Shown: positions 35,861 through 46,053, counted from the stretch's first letter. The stretch is 64,000 nucleotides of DNA from Thermoanaerobacterium sp. PSU-2 (GCF_002102475.1 NZ_MSQD01000011.1:1-64000); one strand, 5' to 3'. Notes: generated by a model not told the origin, from the letters alone. Translations and numbers: made by a program.

Positions 35861-37309
35861 TTATTTTTCATAGAATATTTCTTTCAAATGGTTTTCTATG
35901 TTATCAGAAACCATTTTATAATGTTCTTCTTCATAATCGTAAAGCATGTCTTTAATCTCTTTTCCCTTTAAGTCAAGCAAAACACCAAAGGATATGTGAA
36001 AAAGCTGCTTTATCTCTGGTCTAATCATAAATTCTGGATTATCAAGCTCAGGTTCATCTTTAAAGTCATCCTTTTTAATCAAAACCTTGTACGATTTTTT
36101 GCTTTCTTCCAGATTTGATAAAGCTATCTTGTAAAGTTCTCTGTAGAACTCCTTGTCAGATTTGTAAATGAGATTTACAGCCTGTAGCCAACTTGTGCCA
36201 GACGTCTTTATGTGAAAATTCTTCTCAGTTGTCTGGCTAAATACCTTGTAAATGCTAAACTTATCGCTGCCTGAATGTAAGCTAAGCTTATAACCGCCTA
36301 TTAACTTCGTAAGATCGTAATGTTTTTTAAGCTCTCTTTCAAATTCATTTACATCTCCTACGTAGTCAATGGCCTTTTCAAATTCCCCAGGAAATTTAGG
36401 TGCAATGCTAAAAAAGTCGATGCCATTCCGATGGAGATACTCTGCTACAAAAAGGTGATCCTCCAAAGTCGTCACTTTTCCGCCTTCATCGATGGAGATT
36501 TCAAGGTCAAAGTCGTTAAGTTTTTCTTTTAAGATGTCATTTACTTTCTCCACAAACTTCATTGCAGTTTCATAGGCTACAGCAGACTTTAAAAGCTCGT
36601 CTTCTAAGACTAAATGACCACCAAAACCCACATTTAGAGATTTGCCTGAAAAGTCTTCCACAATCTTTCTGCTTACATCTGACAATGTTTCTGCCTTTTC
36701 TTTGATTTCTGATGGCGTAGCACCGCTTACATCAAAAAGCTGTTCACTTAAGTCCAGCGTGTACATGGTGTAACCGGCATCTATGCCTTCTAAAAGGTAC
36801 TTCTCATCCTTTATATGGTCTGCATCAGCCCCATAATGGCCTATATATCCTGTCTCCAAAACACCTAACACTACTTTTAAAAGCACATCTTTAAAGTCCC
36901 TGTTTGTCTTTACAAGCTCTCTTGGGGATTGCTGCACCAAAATAGGGAATACATTGAATTTTTTTAAAGCATCAAGCTGTGCTGCCGTCGCCATCCCAAG
37001 CCTGTCACCTGTGCCAAATGAGGCATTTTCCCTGCATATAGTAGGCCCTATGTGAAACCTGCCGTTTAATGTCACATAGTTATCGAAGGTAAAAGGATAA
37101 ACATTAAATTGGAGGCTGTCGCTTATTTTCTTATTCTCTGAAAAGTATGGTTCTTTAAGCTTCAACTCGTCATTAGACAGTATGCCGATCATTTTTTCCT
37201 TTTGCTTTTTCACTACAAATATATATGTGTTTTCACCAAGCTTCCTTAAAGAATCTGGATATATCTGAAACCCGCTTTCTTTAAGCACAGATGATACATT
37301 TCCAACCAT
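35861..37309 (-). CDS. uxaE: Tagaturonate epimerase (UxaE family)
   Basis: This 482-residue protein matches the UxaE family of thermophiles (Thermotoga-type tagaturonate 3-epimerase). Landmarks are FDNYVTLNGRFHIGPTICREN near residue 90, GYIGHYGADADHIK, and the late FHIKTSGTSWLQAVN. It would link the galacturonate branch (tagaturonate) to the glucuronate branch (fructuronate), feeding the fructuronate reductase at the end of this operon. It follows the DeoR gene by about 30 bases. Confidence 0.85.
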   Translation of the reverse strand: MVGNVSSVLKESGFQIYPDSLRKLGENTYIFVVKKQKEKMIGILSNDELKLKEPYFSENKKISDSLQFNVYPFTFDNYVTLNGRFHIGPTICRENASFGTGDRLGMATAAQLDALKKFNVFPILVQQSPRELVKTNRDFKDVLLKVVLGVLETGYIGHYGADADHIKDEKYLLEGIDAGYTMYTLDLSEQLFDVSGATPSEIKEKAETLSDVSRKIVEDFSGKSLNVGFGGHLVLEDELLKSAVAYETAMKFVEKVNDILKEKLNDFDLEISIDEGGKVTTLEDHLFVAEYLHRNGIDFFSIAPKFPGEFEKAIDYVGDVNEFERELKKHYDLTKLIGGYKLSLHSGSDKFSIYKVFSQTTEKNFHIKTSGTSWLQAVNLIYKSDKEFYRELYKIALSNLEESKKSYKVLIKKDDFKDEPELDNPEFMIRPEIKQLFHISFGVLLDLKGKEIKDMLYDYEEEHYKMVSDNIENHLKEIFYEK

Positions 37310-37341
37310 TTCTCATCTCTCCTTTCAAATCGAAAAACATG

Positions 37342-38106
37342 CTAATTAGCCAAATCTATTACAACATGATTTTTCAAATCATCTATCACGTCCATGTTTT
37401 GCACTCCTGACGTTATAACCCTATCAACATCACCTATATTGCAAAATGACACCATAGCATCTTTGCCAAATTTACTGCTGTCGACGACGACAATCGATGT
37501 TCTTGAAGATCCAATCATAGACCTTTTGACTTCTGCCTCAAAGATATCAGACGTGGTAAATCCCTTTTCTAACGACACTCCTGCTGCTGCGAGGAAGGCA
37601 ATGTCAGCATTGTACTTTTTTACGTACTCTACAGCATCTGGACCTATCAAAGAATAATTGACGTTTTTAAGATTTCCGCCTGTCACGTGTAAAGTTATAT
37701 TTGTGTTTCTTGCAAGTTCGGCAGCTATGTTAAGTCCATTTGTTATAACTGTGATGTTCTTTAAGCCTTTGTAGTTAATATACCGTGCTAACTGATAAGT
37801 AGTAGACCCTGCATCAAGAAAAATGCTCATTCCCTCTTTAATCGCATCTATTGCTTTATTGGCTATCTTCTCTTTTTCTTCGATGTTTTCTTCCATCCTG
37901 AATAAAAGTGGAGGAACAACGATGTTTTTCTTCAGCACGCCACCGCCGTAGTTTCTCTCTATAAACCCTTCTTTTTCAAGCTCATCTAAGTCTCGCCTTA
38001 TGGTCTCATCTGACACTTGAAACATCTCACAAAGCTCTGATACTTTCACAGATTTTTCCTTCATGAGTATTTCTTTTATCTTATTTCTTCTCGTGGAAGC
38101 CAGCAT
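37342..38106 (-). CDS. DeoR-family transcriptional regulator
   Basis: This protein of about 254 residues has an N-terminal DeoR helix-turn-helix (NKIKEILMKEKSVKVSELCEMFQVSDETIRRDLDELEKEGF) and a DeoR sugar-phosphate sensor domain (IFLDAGSTTYQLARYI; VVDSSKFGKDAMVSF). It probably controls the uxaE-to-uxuB part of the block in response to a phosphorylated sugar or sugar acid. A promoter-like pair (TTGGTT, 17 bases, TAATAT) lies about 80 bases upstream. A start nine codons further upstream is in frame, but the one used follows AGGATGG. Confidence 0.88.
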   Translation of the reverse strand: MLASTRRNKIKEILMKEKSVKVSELCEMFQVSDETIRRDLDELEKEGFIERNYGGGVLKKNIVVPPLLFRMEENIEEKEKIANKAIDAIKEGMSIFLDAGSTTYQLARYINYKGLKNITVITNGLNIAAELARNTNITLHVTGGNLKNVNYSLIGPDAVEYVKKYNADIAFLAAAGVSLEKGFTTSDIFEAEVKRSMIGSSRTSIVVVDSSKFGKDAMVSFCNIGDVDRVITSGVQNMDVIDDLKNHVVIDLAN

Positions 38107-38189
38107 ATGACACCATCCTATACAAATTATCATCTATCTTAAACTCATCATTATTATCAAAAAGAACGAATAACTTTTTCTAACTCTAT

Positions 38190-38218
38190 ATTAACATATA
38201 TTCGACGTAAAACCAACA
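38190..38218 (-). promoter_or_regulatory. Possible promoter of the DeoR-uxaE gene set
   Basis: On the minus strand TTGGTT and TAATAT are separated by 17 bases in the 156-base gap before the DeoR gene. No terminator hairpin was seen in this gap, so read-through from upstream genes is also possible. Confidence 0.4.
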
Positions 38219-38262
38219 ATTCCTCCTCAAAATCCAAAAATTTTTGTGTGGTTTTTGTGGAA

Positions 38263-39105
38263 TTATTGGATTGCGGTCTCGTATTTACCCTTAAGATACG
38301 AAATCCCACTTTGTATAAATGTGCCTTTTGTGTTTTCCATCAAGATGTTTATATACGGTTTTGCGTACTTTAAAAACTTGAATATTGTTTCGTAATCCAG
38401 CAGTCCCTCACCTACAGGCACAAATTCAAACTTTCCTTCATTCATCGAAAAATCTTTCGCATGTACTGCTACAATCCTATCTCCAAGCAATCTAAAGGCC
38501 TCTTCAAAAATAATCTTTTGGCTTTTGTAATTTTCCTCAGTCAAAAGGTTGGCCGGGTCAAATATGACTTGCAAATTGCTGGACTTTACATCATCTATAA
38601 GCCTCCTCATGACTTTGGGAGAGTATATGGGATGGTTGACACCTGGCTCTATGCCCACTATGACTCCAAATTTTTCAGCTTCCTCAACTAATTCAGATAC
38701 GCTTTTTACCACTTCATTGTAAGCATCTTCTGTGAAATTATCAGTCGTGTATCCCATCTTCTCATGCACATTGCCTGTCTCTGTAGCAACAATGCTGCAA
38801 CCAAAATCCCTTGCATACCTTAAATGTTCTTTAAAAAGCTCCAATAACAACCTCCTTTCGCTTAAATCTGGATGAATGATGTTTACATAGCAGCCCAACA
38901 CTGCGATTTGAATGTTATGACTTCTGAAATGGCTGCATATATAGTTAGCCAAGCCTGGTGTCAGACTTCCATTTTTAATGTTAAGTTCTGGAAATAATTT
39001 ATTTAAAGCCAATTGAACTGAAGAAAGTCCCAATTTCGAAACCTCTTCAGGCAGTCTTTCCAAAGATAATCCTATTAGATCATGTGCTCTTATTCCTAAA
39101 TTCAT
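38263..39105 (-). CDS. TIM-barrel sugar isomerase/epimerase (xylose-isomerase-like)
   Basis: This protein of about 280 residues belongs to the xylose isomerase-like TIM barrel (AP endonuclease 2) superfamily. Likely metal ligands are in VGIEPGVNHP, VIFDPANLL, IVAVHAKDF and ILMENTKG. Members interconvert keto and aldo sugars or epimerise keto-sugars. The exact substrate is unknown; its place in the uronate block suggests a sugar acid or keto-sugar from pectin. The ATG chosen follows GAGGTG by six bases. Confidence 0.8.
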   Translation of the reverse strand: MNLGIRAHDLIGLSLERLPEEVSKLGLSSVQLALNKLFPELNIKNGSLTPGLANYICSHFRSHNIQIAVLGCYVNIIHPDLSERRLLLELFKEHLRYARDFGCSIVATETGNVHEKMGYTTDNFTEDAYNEVVKSVSELVEEAEKFGVIVGIEPGVNHPIYSPKVMRRLIDDVKSSNLQVIFDPANLLTEENYKSQKIIFEEAFRLLGDRIVAVHAKDFSMNEGKFEFVPVGEGLLDYETIFKFLKYAKPYINILMENTKGTFIQSGISYLKGKYETAIQ

Positions 39106-39116
39106 AAAATGCACCT

Positions 39117-40454
39117 CTACACAATTGCTTTTTGCCACTTGGTACCCCTAAGCCTTATAAGGTAAAGAGTCCCTCTTACTGCCCAATCTGTAAACATGCC
39201 TATCCATACTCCTACAAGTCCAAATTTCATCACTACTCCAAGTACATATCCTAAAACTATCCTAAAGGCCCACATGCCTATTATAGATGTCATCAATGTG
39301 TACTTGGCATCTCCTGCACCTTTTAAGCCTGCAGGCAGCACAAATGACAATGACCATAAAACCATACAAGCTAAATTAAGTCTAACGACTTTCACAGCGA
39401 TATCTATGACGTCCTGATTTGTAGTGTATATAGATACAAGAAATCTTGCGAAAGGAAACGACACTGCACCAAGTATACCCATACATATACTGGCAAGCCA
39501 AGTCATGTAGTAAAGGGACTTTTTTGCGGCTACAGGATCGCCACTGCCCATATCCTGTCCTACGACTATAGTAGAAGCTATGCTTAAAGCGTTGCCGGGA
39601 ATATTGAATATCTGTTGCACAGAAAAACCTATGGAATTTGCTGCAATTGATGCAGTGCCAAAAAGCACAACAAATACTTGCGTTATCAATTTGCCACCGC
39701 TAAATAGAAGCGACTCAAGGCCGGCAGGAAGTCCTATGTTAAAGATAGATCTAAGCATTTTCATGTCAGGTTTGTAATGGCGCAAATCGTAAAGCTTCAC
39801 AACACTTGTACCCTTAATCAAGATGTACAATGCTACTATAGCACCAATAAGTCTGGACAATCCTATGCCTATTGCAGCACCTTCCACACCTAAGCCTTTG
39901 AGATTAATCATCTTTATGCCATATATGAATGCATAACTTAATATGACGTTTAAGACATTTATAAACACGTTTATATACATAGGTGTCTTTGTGTCGCCAG
40001 CACCTCTTAATACCCCAAATGCTACCAACTGAGCTGTTATAAATGGGTATGTTACAAGGCTTATGCTTAAATACAATATAGCATTGTCAAATACGATTTT
40101 TTCTGCTTTGCCAAAAAGCAAAAGCACTATAGGATGCCTTAAAATCCATATGAGAATCGTAATAAATATGGTTATAAGCTCACCTGAATACATTATCTGT
40201 TTGCTGGCTTCATTTGCCGCTTTTTGATTTTTCTGCCCCACATACTGTGCTACAACGACAGTTCCACCAACTGCAAGAGCCGAAAAGAATCCTATTAAAA
40301 TGTTATTTATAGAATCAGCCATCCCGATAGATGAAATTGCCTCTTTCCCAAGTCTGCTGGCCAATATGGTATTTATTATTCCCATAGAGCTTATAAACGT
40401 CTGCTCCGTTATTATAGGTCCAATAAGTTTGAGTATGTCTTTCTTGATAATCAT
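39117..40454 (-). CDS. MATE-family efflux transporter
   Basis: This 445-residue membrane protein has about twelve helices and the pseudo-twofold repeat of the MATE family (LAVGGTVVVAQYVGQKNQKAANEA in the first half; ASTIVVGQDMGSGDPVAAKKS in the second). It exports a cation- or proton-coupled substrate. Its place inside a pectin operon is unusual and may reflect export of a toxic sugar acid or an aromatic released from pectin; this is inference. Confidence 0.85.
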   Translation of the reverse strand: MIIKKDILKLIGPIITEQTFISSMGIINTILASRLGKEAISSIGMADSINNILIGFFSALAVGGTVVVAQYVGQKNQKAANEASKQIMYSGELITIFITILIWILRHPIVLLLFGKAEKIVFDNAILYLSISLVTYPFITAQLVAFGVLRGAGDTKTPMYINVFINVLNVILSYAFIYGIKMINLKGLGVEGAAIGIGLSRLIGAIVALYILIKGTSVVKLYDLRHYKPDMKMLRSIFNIGLPAGLESLLFSGGKLITQVFVVLFGTASIAANSIGFSVQQIFNIPGNALSIASTIVVGQDMGSGDPVAAKKSLYYMTWLASICMGILGAVSFPFARFLVSIYTTNQDVIDIAVKVVRLNLACMVLWSLSFVLPAGLKGAGDAKYTLMTSIIGMWAFRIVLGYVLGVVMKFGLVGVWIGMFTDWAVRGTLYLIRLRGTKWQKAIV

Positions 40455-40478
40455 CTATTAACATCCTTTTAGCTAAAT

Positions 40479-41441
40479 TCAAACTGGAAATATAACCCTT
40501 GACACATAAATAACCAAAGTCAAAGTGATAGTGCTAAGCAGTGTAGAAACCATGACCAACTGCGACGCATAGTCTTTGCAATTATCAAATTCTACGGCAA
40601 TTAAAGCAGTGTTTACTGCGGAAGGAGTAGAAGATGATATCATCAATGCCTGTGCCACAACGCCAGAAAAGCCGAATATCTTTATTAAAAGAAATGCGAT
40701 TATAGGGCCACCCAATAGCCTTGTGACTGCTGATAAATAGACTTCCTTGTTTTTAAAGCTTATATTTGTATACGAAAGTTGAGCGCCTAAAGATATAAGT
40801 GCAAAAGGCACAAAAGCATTTTTGATGTACTCAGCAGCAGGCCATATTGGTATTTTTGTCAAATCGACAGGCAACAGTTTTAAAAGCAAGGCCGCTGGAA
40901 TTGCGTAAATTGTTGGCATAGAAAATATCTTTTTCATGCTGTCTTTAAAGTCCATAGACGCACTGCTGGCCAGAAAAAATCCTATGCTGTTTGTAGATAT
41001 GTTTTGTATCAAAAGCACCATTATCTGTGCGGTAATCGCCATGTTGGCGTAAGGAGTCTTTCCATGTATCAAATACGGTCCCGTAGTAAACACAAGTGTT
41101 ATAAGCGACAGCCCTATATTGCCGGAATTGTAAAACATGATGGAATTCCTAAAGGCATTTTTATAGCCTTTGTCATAGTTTCTAAACTTAGCTATGATGC
41201 TGCCGATTGCCACATTTGCCAGAAGCATAGATATGGCAAATACCAACACTTTCATCATGTCTAATGGTATCTTAGTAGTATAAATATTTACAAATATGAA
41301 TCCCGGAACAAAGACGTAAAAATTTATCTTGCTAAAGGAATTTACGTCTAACTTAAACTTGCTGCCAAGGACATATCCTATAAATATTATCAAGAATATA
41401 GGAAGAATATCAGATGTCAAAATGTAGTAAAATATTCTCAC
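40479..41441 (-). CDS. AEC-family (auxin efflux carrier-like) transporter
   Basis: This protein of about 320 residues has ten hydrophobic helices and matches the AEC/permease family (VFVPGFIFVNIYTTKIPL; SIMFYNSGNIGLSLITLVF; SSTPSAVNTALIAVEF). Members carry small carboxylates such as malate. Here it may move a uronate or other organic acid across the membrane. The GTG used here lies six bases after AAGGTG; a GTG three codons earlier lies inside that site. Confidence 0.8.
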   Translation of the reverse strand: MRIFYYILTSDILPIFLIIFIGYVLGSKFKLDVNSFSKINFYVFVPGFIFVNIYTTKIPLDMMKVLVFAISMLLANVAIGSIIAKFRNYDKGYKNAFRNSIMFYNSGNIGLSLITLVFTTGPYLIHGKTPYANMAITAQIMVLLIQNISTNSIGFFLASSASMDFKDSMKKIFSMPTIYAIPAALLLKLLPVDLTKIPIWPAAEYIKNAFVPFALISLGAQLSYTNISFKNKEVYLSAVTRLLGGPIIAFLLIKIFGFSGVVAQALMISSSTPSAVNTALIAVEFDNCKDYASQLVMVSTLLSTITLTLVIYVSRVIFPV

Positions 41442-41464
41442 ATCATTCACCTTTGCTTTTCAAT

Positions 41465-42955
41465 TTACAATGTCACACCTGACTTGAAAATGGCGATTTC
41501 TTTGAAATTATTCTTCTCATTGTTGACTTTATCGCCGCTGGCTACTTTTAAAACGTAGTTTACCAATCTATCTAAGACTACATCTATCCCTTCATCTTCT
41601 ATGAGCGTTCCTGCGTTAAAATCGATCCAATTTTTCTTCTTTCTATAAAGCTCCGTATTAGTAGAAATCTTTAAAGTAGGCACAAATGTACCAAAAGGCG
41701 TTCCCCTTCCTGTTGTAAAAAGTATCAAATGGCATCCTGATGCGGCTAAAGCTGTAGAAGACACAAGATCGTTGCCTGGGCCGTACAAAAGGTTAAGTCC
41801 TCTCTTTTTCACTGTATCTCCATAATCTAAGACATCTACCACGATTGATTTTCCACCTTTTTGAACACAGCCTAAGGACTTCTCCTCCAATGTAGTTATA
41901 CCGCCAGCCTTGTTTCCAGGCGATGGATTTTCGTATATAGGTTGATTATGTTCTAAAAAGTACTGCTTAAAGCCATTTATCATATTGACAGTCCTGTTGA
42001 AGACATCTTCATCTTGGCATCTTTCCATGAGAATCTGCTCTGCCCCAAACATCTCCGGAACTTCCGTCAAAACCGCACTGCCTCCATGGGATACGAGAAA
42101 ATCTGTAAATGCACCTAACAAAGGATTCGCAGTTATGCCTGAAAATCCGTCAGAACCGCCACATTTAAGCCCAACAACCAACTGACTTATGTCTACATCG
42201 ACTCTTACATCCTCTTTCATCTTCTGATACAACTCTTTTAAGAGCTTCACTCCTTCTTCGATGTCATCGTCAACTTCCTGGGCAATCAGAAACTTAACTC
42301 TTTCCTCATCGTATTGACCTAAATTTTCCTTAAAAGAAGGTATGTTGTTGTTTTCACAGCCTAAACCCAAGACTAAGACACCGCCGGCATTTGGGTGCTT
42401 CACTATATCTGATAAAATTTTTCTGGTATTTATGTGGTCATCTCCCAACTGGGAGCACCCATAGCTGTGTTTAAATATCTGGATATCATCGATTCCTTCG
42501 ATTTTGACTTCTCTTTTAAATCTCTCTATTATCATCTCTCCTATGCCATTTACACAGCCTACCGTAGGAACGATCCAAAGTTCGTTTCTTATGCCAACAG
42601 CGCCAGTTTTCCTTTTGTACCCTTTAAACGTAATGGTATCATCATACTCCATAGCTGCAACAGCTTCTTTTTTATCATAAACGTAGTTTAAAATATCTCC
42701 TAAGTTCGTCTTAATATTATGGGTATGAACCCATGCACCTTCAGGTATATCTGAAAGTGCATGTCCTATGGGGTAACCGTACTTTACAACGTCATGTCCT
42801 TCTTTAATCTCCTTTAAAGCAAATTTATGGCCTTTTGGCACATCATCGACAATGACTAATGTCTTATCGCCTAACGGAATAACATCGCCTTTTTTTAAAT
42901 TTCTCAAAGCGACAGCCACGTTGTCTGAAGGGTTTATTTTTATGAAATCTTTCAT
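41465..42955 (-). CDS. uxaA: Altronate dehydratase
   Basis: This 496-residue protein contains the short SAF-type N-terminal part (FIKINPSDNVAVALRNLKKGD) and the large UxaA part (GFSGITANPLLGAFTDFLV; HLILFTTGRGTPFGTFVPTLK) of altronate dehydratases. It turns D-altronate into KDG. It follows uxaB by two bases and completes the classical galacturonate route. KDG kinase and KDPG aldolase genes are not in the window. Confidence 0.95.
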   Translation of the reverse strand: MKDFIKINPSDNVAVALRNLKKGDVIPLGDKTLVIVDDVPKGHKFALKEIKEGHDVVKYGYPIGHALSDIPEGAWVHTHNIKTNLGDILNYVYDKKEAVAAMEYDDTITFKGYKRKTGAVGIRNELWIVPTVGCVNGIGEMIIERFKREVKIEGIDDIQIFKHSYGCSQLGDDHINTRKILSDIVKHPNAGGVLVLGLGCENNNIPSFKENLGQYDEERVKFLIAQEVDDDIEEGVKLLKELYQKMKEDVRVDVDISQLVVGLKCGGSDGFSGITANPLLGAFTDFLVSHGGSAVLTEVPEMFGAEQILMERCQDEDVFNRTVNMINGFKQYFLEHNQPIYENPSPGNKAGGITTLEEKSLGCVQKGGKSIVVDVLDYGDTVKKRGLNLLYGPGNDLVSSTALAASGCHLILFTTGRGTPFGTFVPTLKISTNTELYRKKKNWIDFNAGTLIEDEGIDVVLDRLVNYVLKVASGDKVNNEKNNFKEIAIFKSGVTL

Positions 42956-42957
42956 GG

Positions 42958-44412
42958 TTACTTTAGCACCTCTTTTAAAGACTCTTTTATGCCGTTCTTC
43001 TCAATCGAATAAAGATACTCAGTAACAGCATCATTTAACCCAGCTATTTCATTTAGGTCCATCTTCCACACTTTATCGTACGATAAAACATTTGTTACAA
43101 TATCCTTTATTCCTTCACGACTGCCATCAAAGTCTTTCCACAGTTCTTGATACATCTTTAATATGTCAGGATCGTCGTTTAATGGTATTGCTTCATCGCC
43201 TCTTTTCCCTTTGTAAAACTCTATATATGCGGAAAGGGAAAATACCAGTTTTTTAGGTAGTTCTCCATATGCTTTTACGTACTGGAGAAGTGAGGGAAGT
43301 ACCCTCGTCTCATATTTTGACATGGAATTTAAAGCAATGCTCATAAGGTAGTGCTTAACGTAAGGATTTTTAAACCTGTCGAACACTTCCCCAATAAATT
43401 CTTTAATTTCATCATCCGGCAAATCCAATGTCTTCATGATCTCATCGTAAGCCACATCTTTGATGAATTTTCCTACAACATCATCTTCCATGGCTTCCCC
43501 AACAGTGTCAATCCCGTAAAGATACGCCACAGGTACCATAGTTGTGTGCAGTCCATTTAAGATTCTCACTTTTCTGTCGCGATACGGGGTCACATCATCA
43601 ACAAATCTTACATTTAAGCCTATCTCCCTTGCAGGAAACTCTTTTTCAATCCATTTAGGTCCCTCTATAACCCACAAGTGAAATAATTCTCCCACATCGA
43701 TCAAACTGTCTTCATAACCCAATTCCTTTTCAATTTCTGCAGCATCATCCTTCGGGTATCCTGTCACGATCCTATCTACAAGGGTTGTGCAAAAAACATT
43801 CCACTTCAAAACCCAGTCGGCAAATCCTTTTTCAAGATTCCAATAATCTACGTACTTAAGAACCATCTCTTTTAGCTTTTCACCGTTTCTGTCAATAAGT
43901 TCACAAGGAAGAATTATAAGCCCTTTGTCACTTCTGCCATTAAAATATTTATACCTTCTATACATGAAAGCAGTAAGTTTTGCAGGAAAACTGTTGTGTG
44001 GAATAGCATCAAACGCATCATTTTCATCAAATGCAATGCCTGCCTCTGTAGTGTTGGAAATCACAAATCTTATGGTTTCTGATTCAGCCACCTTTAGAAA
44101 AGCCTCGTAGTCATCATACGGATTAATACCTCTACTTATGCTATTTACAACTTTATAAGTCCTTTTAGCCTTTCCATCTTTTATCCCTTGAAGTATAAGG
44201 GTATAAAGTCCATCCTGCTCATTTAATTTATCCACCAATCCACCTCTTAAAGGCTGCACAACGACAACGCTGCCATTAAAAACACCTTTTTCATTCATTT
44301 CGTCAATCATCCAGTCTGCAAACGCCCTTAAAAAATTTCCTTCACCAAACTGTACAACTTTCTCTGGATATCTTTTATAATCCTTATATACCTTCGACGA
44401 TAACCTCATCAT
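42958..44412 (-). CDS. uxaB: Tagaturonate reductase (altronate oxidoreductase)
   Basis: This protein of about 484 residues is a mannitol-dehydrogenase-family enzyme close to Uxa[24 protein letters not shown] at the N-terminus and [20 protein letters not shown] (catalytic Lys/His region). It reduces tagaturonate to altronate with NADH. Adjacent uxaA takes the product. The start follows AAGGAGG by six bases; a longer frame from 44442 runs into the operator region. A LacI-type operator lies just before it. Confidence 0.95.
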   Translation of the reverse strand: MMRLSSKVYKDYKRYPEKVVQFGEGNFLRAFADWMIDEMNEKGVFNGSVVVVQPLRGGLVDKLNEQDGLYTLILQGIKDGKAKRTYKVVNSISRGINPYDDYEAFLKVAESETIRFVISNTTEAGIAFDENDAFDAIPHNSFPAKLTAFMYRRYKYFNGRSDKGLIILPCELIDRNGEKLKEMVLKYVDYWNLEKGFADWVLKWNVFCTTLVDRIVTGYPKDDAAEIEKELGYEDSLIDVGELFHLWVIEGPKWIEKEFPAREIGLNVRFVDDVTPYRDRKVRILNGLHTTMVPVAYLYGIDTVGEAMEDDVVGKFIKDVAYDEIMKTLDLPDDEIKEFIGEVFDRFKNPYVKHYLMSIALNSMSKYETRVLPSLLQYVKAYGELPKKLVFSLSAYIEFYKGKRGDEAIPLNDDPDILKMYQELWKDFDGSREGIKDIVTNVLSYDKVWKMDLNEIAGLNDAVTEYLYSIEKNGIKESLKEVLK

Positions 44413-44437
44413 TTTCTTCCTCCTTAGTTCGATTTTT

Positions 44438-44451
44438 AGCACACGTGAACA
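44438..44451 (-). promoter_or_regulatory. LacI-type operator before uxaB
   Basis: On the minus strand TGTTCACGTGTGCT matches the site in front of uxaC (TGTTAACGTGAACA) at 10 of 14 positions. It lies in the 60-base gap between the GH28 and uxaB genes, 26 bases before the start. Confidence 0.6.
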
Positions 44452-44472
44452 TTTTATTTTAAAAAAAATATT

Positions 44473-46038
44473 TCATTGAATTTCATTGTCAATATTTAAC
44501 TTTGTAAAAGGCTCTGTCAAAGCACCTTCTACTACAACATTTTTCAATCTAAGGTTTTTAATGTTGTTAAGGTAAAAACCATTTCTACACATTTCTTCTA
44601 CAAAGCTAAGCATCTCAGGATAATCAGGCTTAGCGCTTAAATCAAAGCTTACATAGATATTCTCCATATCAACTCTCTCAATTTTCCTCTCTGGAAGGCC
44701 ATACATGTATCCTGCTGCAACCTGAGTATCAATGCATGTTATATTTTTTAGATAAATATTGCCGACATATGGCGTCCTGTCATCTACAGGAAGCTTTTCC
44801 TTGCTCCACACGTATTCAGTCTTACCATCAGCATCGCAAAAGTAAAAGCTATTTATAGTAAAAGGCGTTAAAACCCCTTCCATTCTGATGTTTGATGCGT
44901 GTATCTCATCTATGATTCCGGTCTTGCCTCTGCCTCTTCTGGTCTTTATGCGTATGCCGCGGTCTGTCTTTCTAAATATGCAATTCTCAACATGGACATT
45001 TTTTACACCGCCTGACATCTCGCTTCCTATTACGACAGCACCATGACCGTATTCCATAAGGCAGTTTCTTATGATAAGATTTTCTGACGGCATAGGAAGC
45101 CTTTGGCTTACAGACAACTTGCCTGACTTTATGGCAATGCAGTCATCGCCAACGGAAAATCTGGTGCCTGCAATGAGGACATCTTTACACGACTCAGGAT
45201 CGAGACCATCAGTATTTGGTGCATCTTTCGGATTTTCGATGTTCAAATTCACAAATTTAAGGTTTTGCGACATTAAAGGGTGTATCGTCCACGACGGCGA
45301 ATTCTTTATTGTGATGCCTTCTATCAGTACGTTTTTGCACTTGCTTAAATAAACTGTTCTCGGTCTCCATGCGATTCTTTTAACTTTCGCGTCGTACCAC
45401 CATGTATCAAAACTGGAATTGCCGTCTATAATACCATCGCCTATTATATTAACATTTTCCACAGAGATGCCAGTTATGAGGCTTGCAAACATATCGTTTG
45501 CTTCCCCTTCCCAAGATCCCAAATAGCCATTTTTAAATTCTTGGCTATCTATCTCCCCTGGAAGGATAGGGTACATTTCCCTCTCTTTTGCCCCTAATAA
45601 CACAGCACCTTTACCTAATTCTATCGTTATATTGCTTTTTAAAAAAATCGGGTATGTCAAGTAAACACCTTCAGGAAAATACACCCTTCCTCCATCAGGA
45701 CACGCCATTATGGCTGCTTGTATAGAAAAAGTATCAAGACGCTTTCCATCACCAACAGCACCAAAGTCCTTTACATTAATATACGCTGTCTGAGGTTTTG
45801 TCTGTTGGAATACAGTTAATCTTTCTTTTGTTTCTTCGTTCTTTAGTGTAATTTCGTATTGACTGTTTGGCTTTAAATTTTTTACCGTCCACACACTCCT
45901 ATCGACATCGCCCATATAATCTGAATTAACGTACAACTGATACTTTTTCTCTAAATAATAAGGCTTTGAACCTTTCAATTCAAACGTAATTGTGGTAGAT
46001 GTAGTTGATATGACATTTAATTCTTCCAATCGAATCAC
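44473..46038 (-). CDS. GH28 exo-polygalacturonase, intracellular
   Basis: This 521-residue protein has an N-terminal fibronectin III-like domain (about 1-80) and a GH28 beta-helix (about 90-515). The family residues are all there: D277 (NTDG), D298 and D299 (GDDC), H332 (GHG), and R363/K365 (RIK). With no signal peptide, and lying in the transporter operon, it should remove galacturonate from imported oligogalacturonides (exo-mode). The start is GTG with a weak ribosome-binding site, 16 bases after the permease gene. Confidence 0.92.
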   Translation of the reverse strand: MIRLEELNVISTTSTTITFELKGSKPYYLEKKYQLYVNSDYMGDVDRSVWTVKNLKPNSQYEITLKNEETKERLTVFQQTKPQTAYINVKDFGAVGDGKRLDTFSIQAAIMACPDGGRVYFPEGVYLTYPIFLKSNITIELGKGAVLLGAKEREMYPILPGEIDSQEFKNGYLGSWEGEANDMFASLITGISVENVNIIGDGIIDGNSSFDTWWYDAKVKRIAWRPRTVYLSKCKNVLIEGITIKNSPSWTIHPLMSQNLKFVNLNIENPKDAPNTDGLDPESCKDVLIAGTRFSVGDDCIAIKSGKLSVSQRLPMPSENLIIRNCLMEYGHGAVVIGSEMSGGVKNVHVENCIFRKTDRGIRIKTRRGRGKTGIIDEIHASNIRMEGVLTPFTINSFYFCDADGKTEYVWSKEKLPVDDRTPYVGNIYLKNITCIDTQVAAGYMYGLPERKIERVDMENIYVSFDLSAKPDYPEMLSFVEEMCRNGFYLNNIKNLRLKNVVVEGALTEPFTKLNIDNEIQ

Positions 46039-46053
46039 TCTTTCTTTAAAGAA

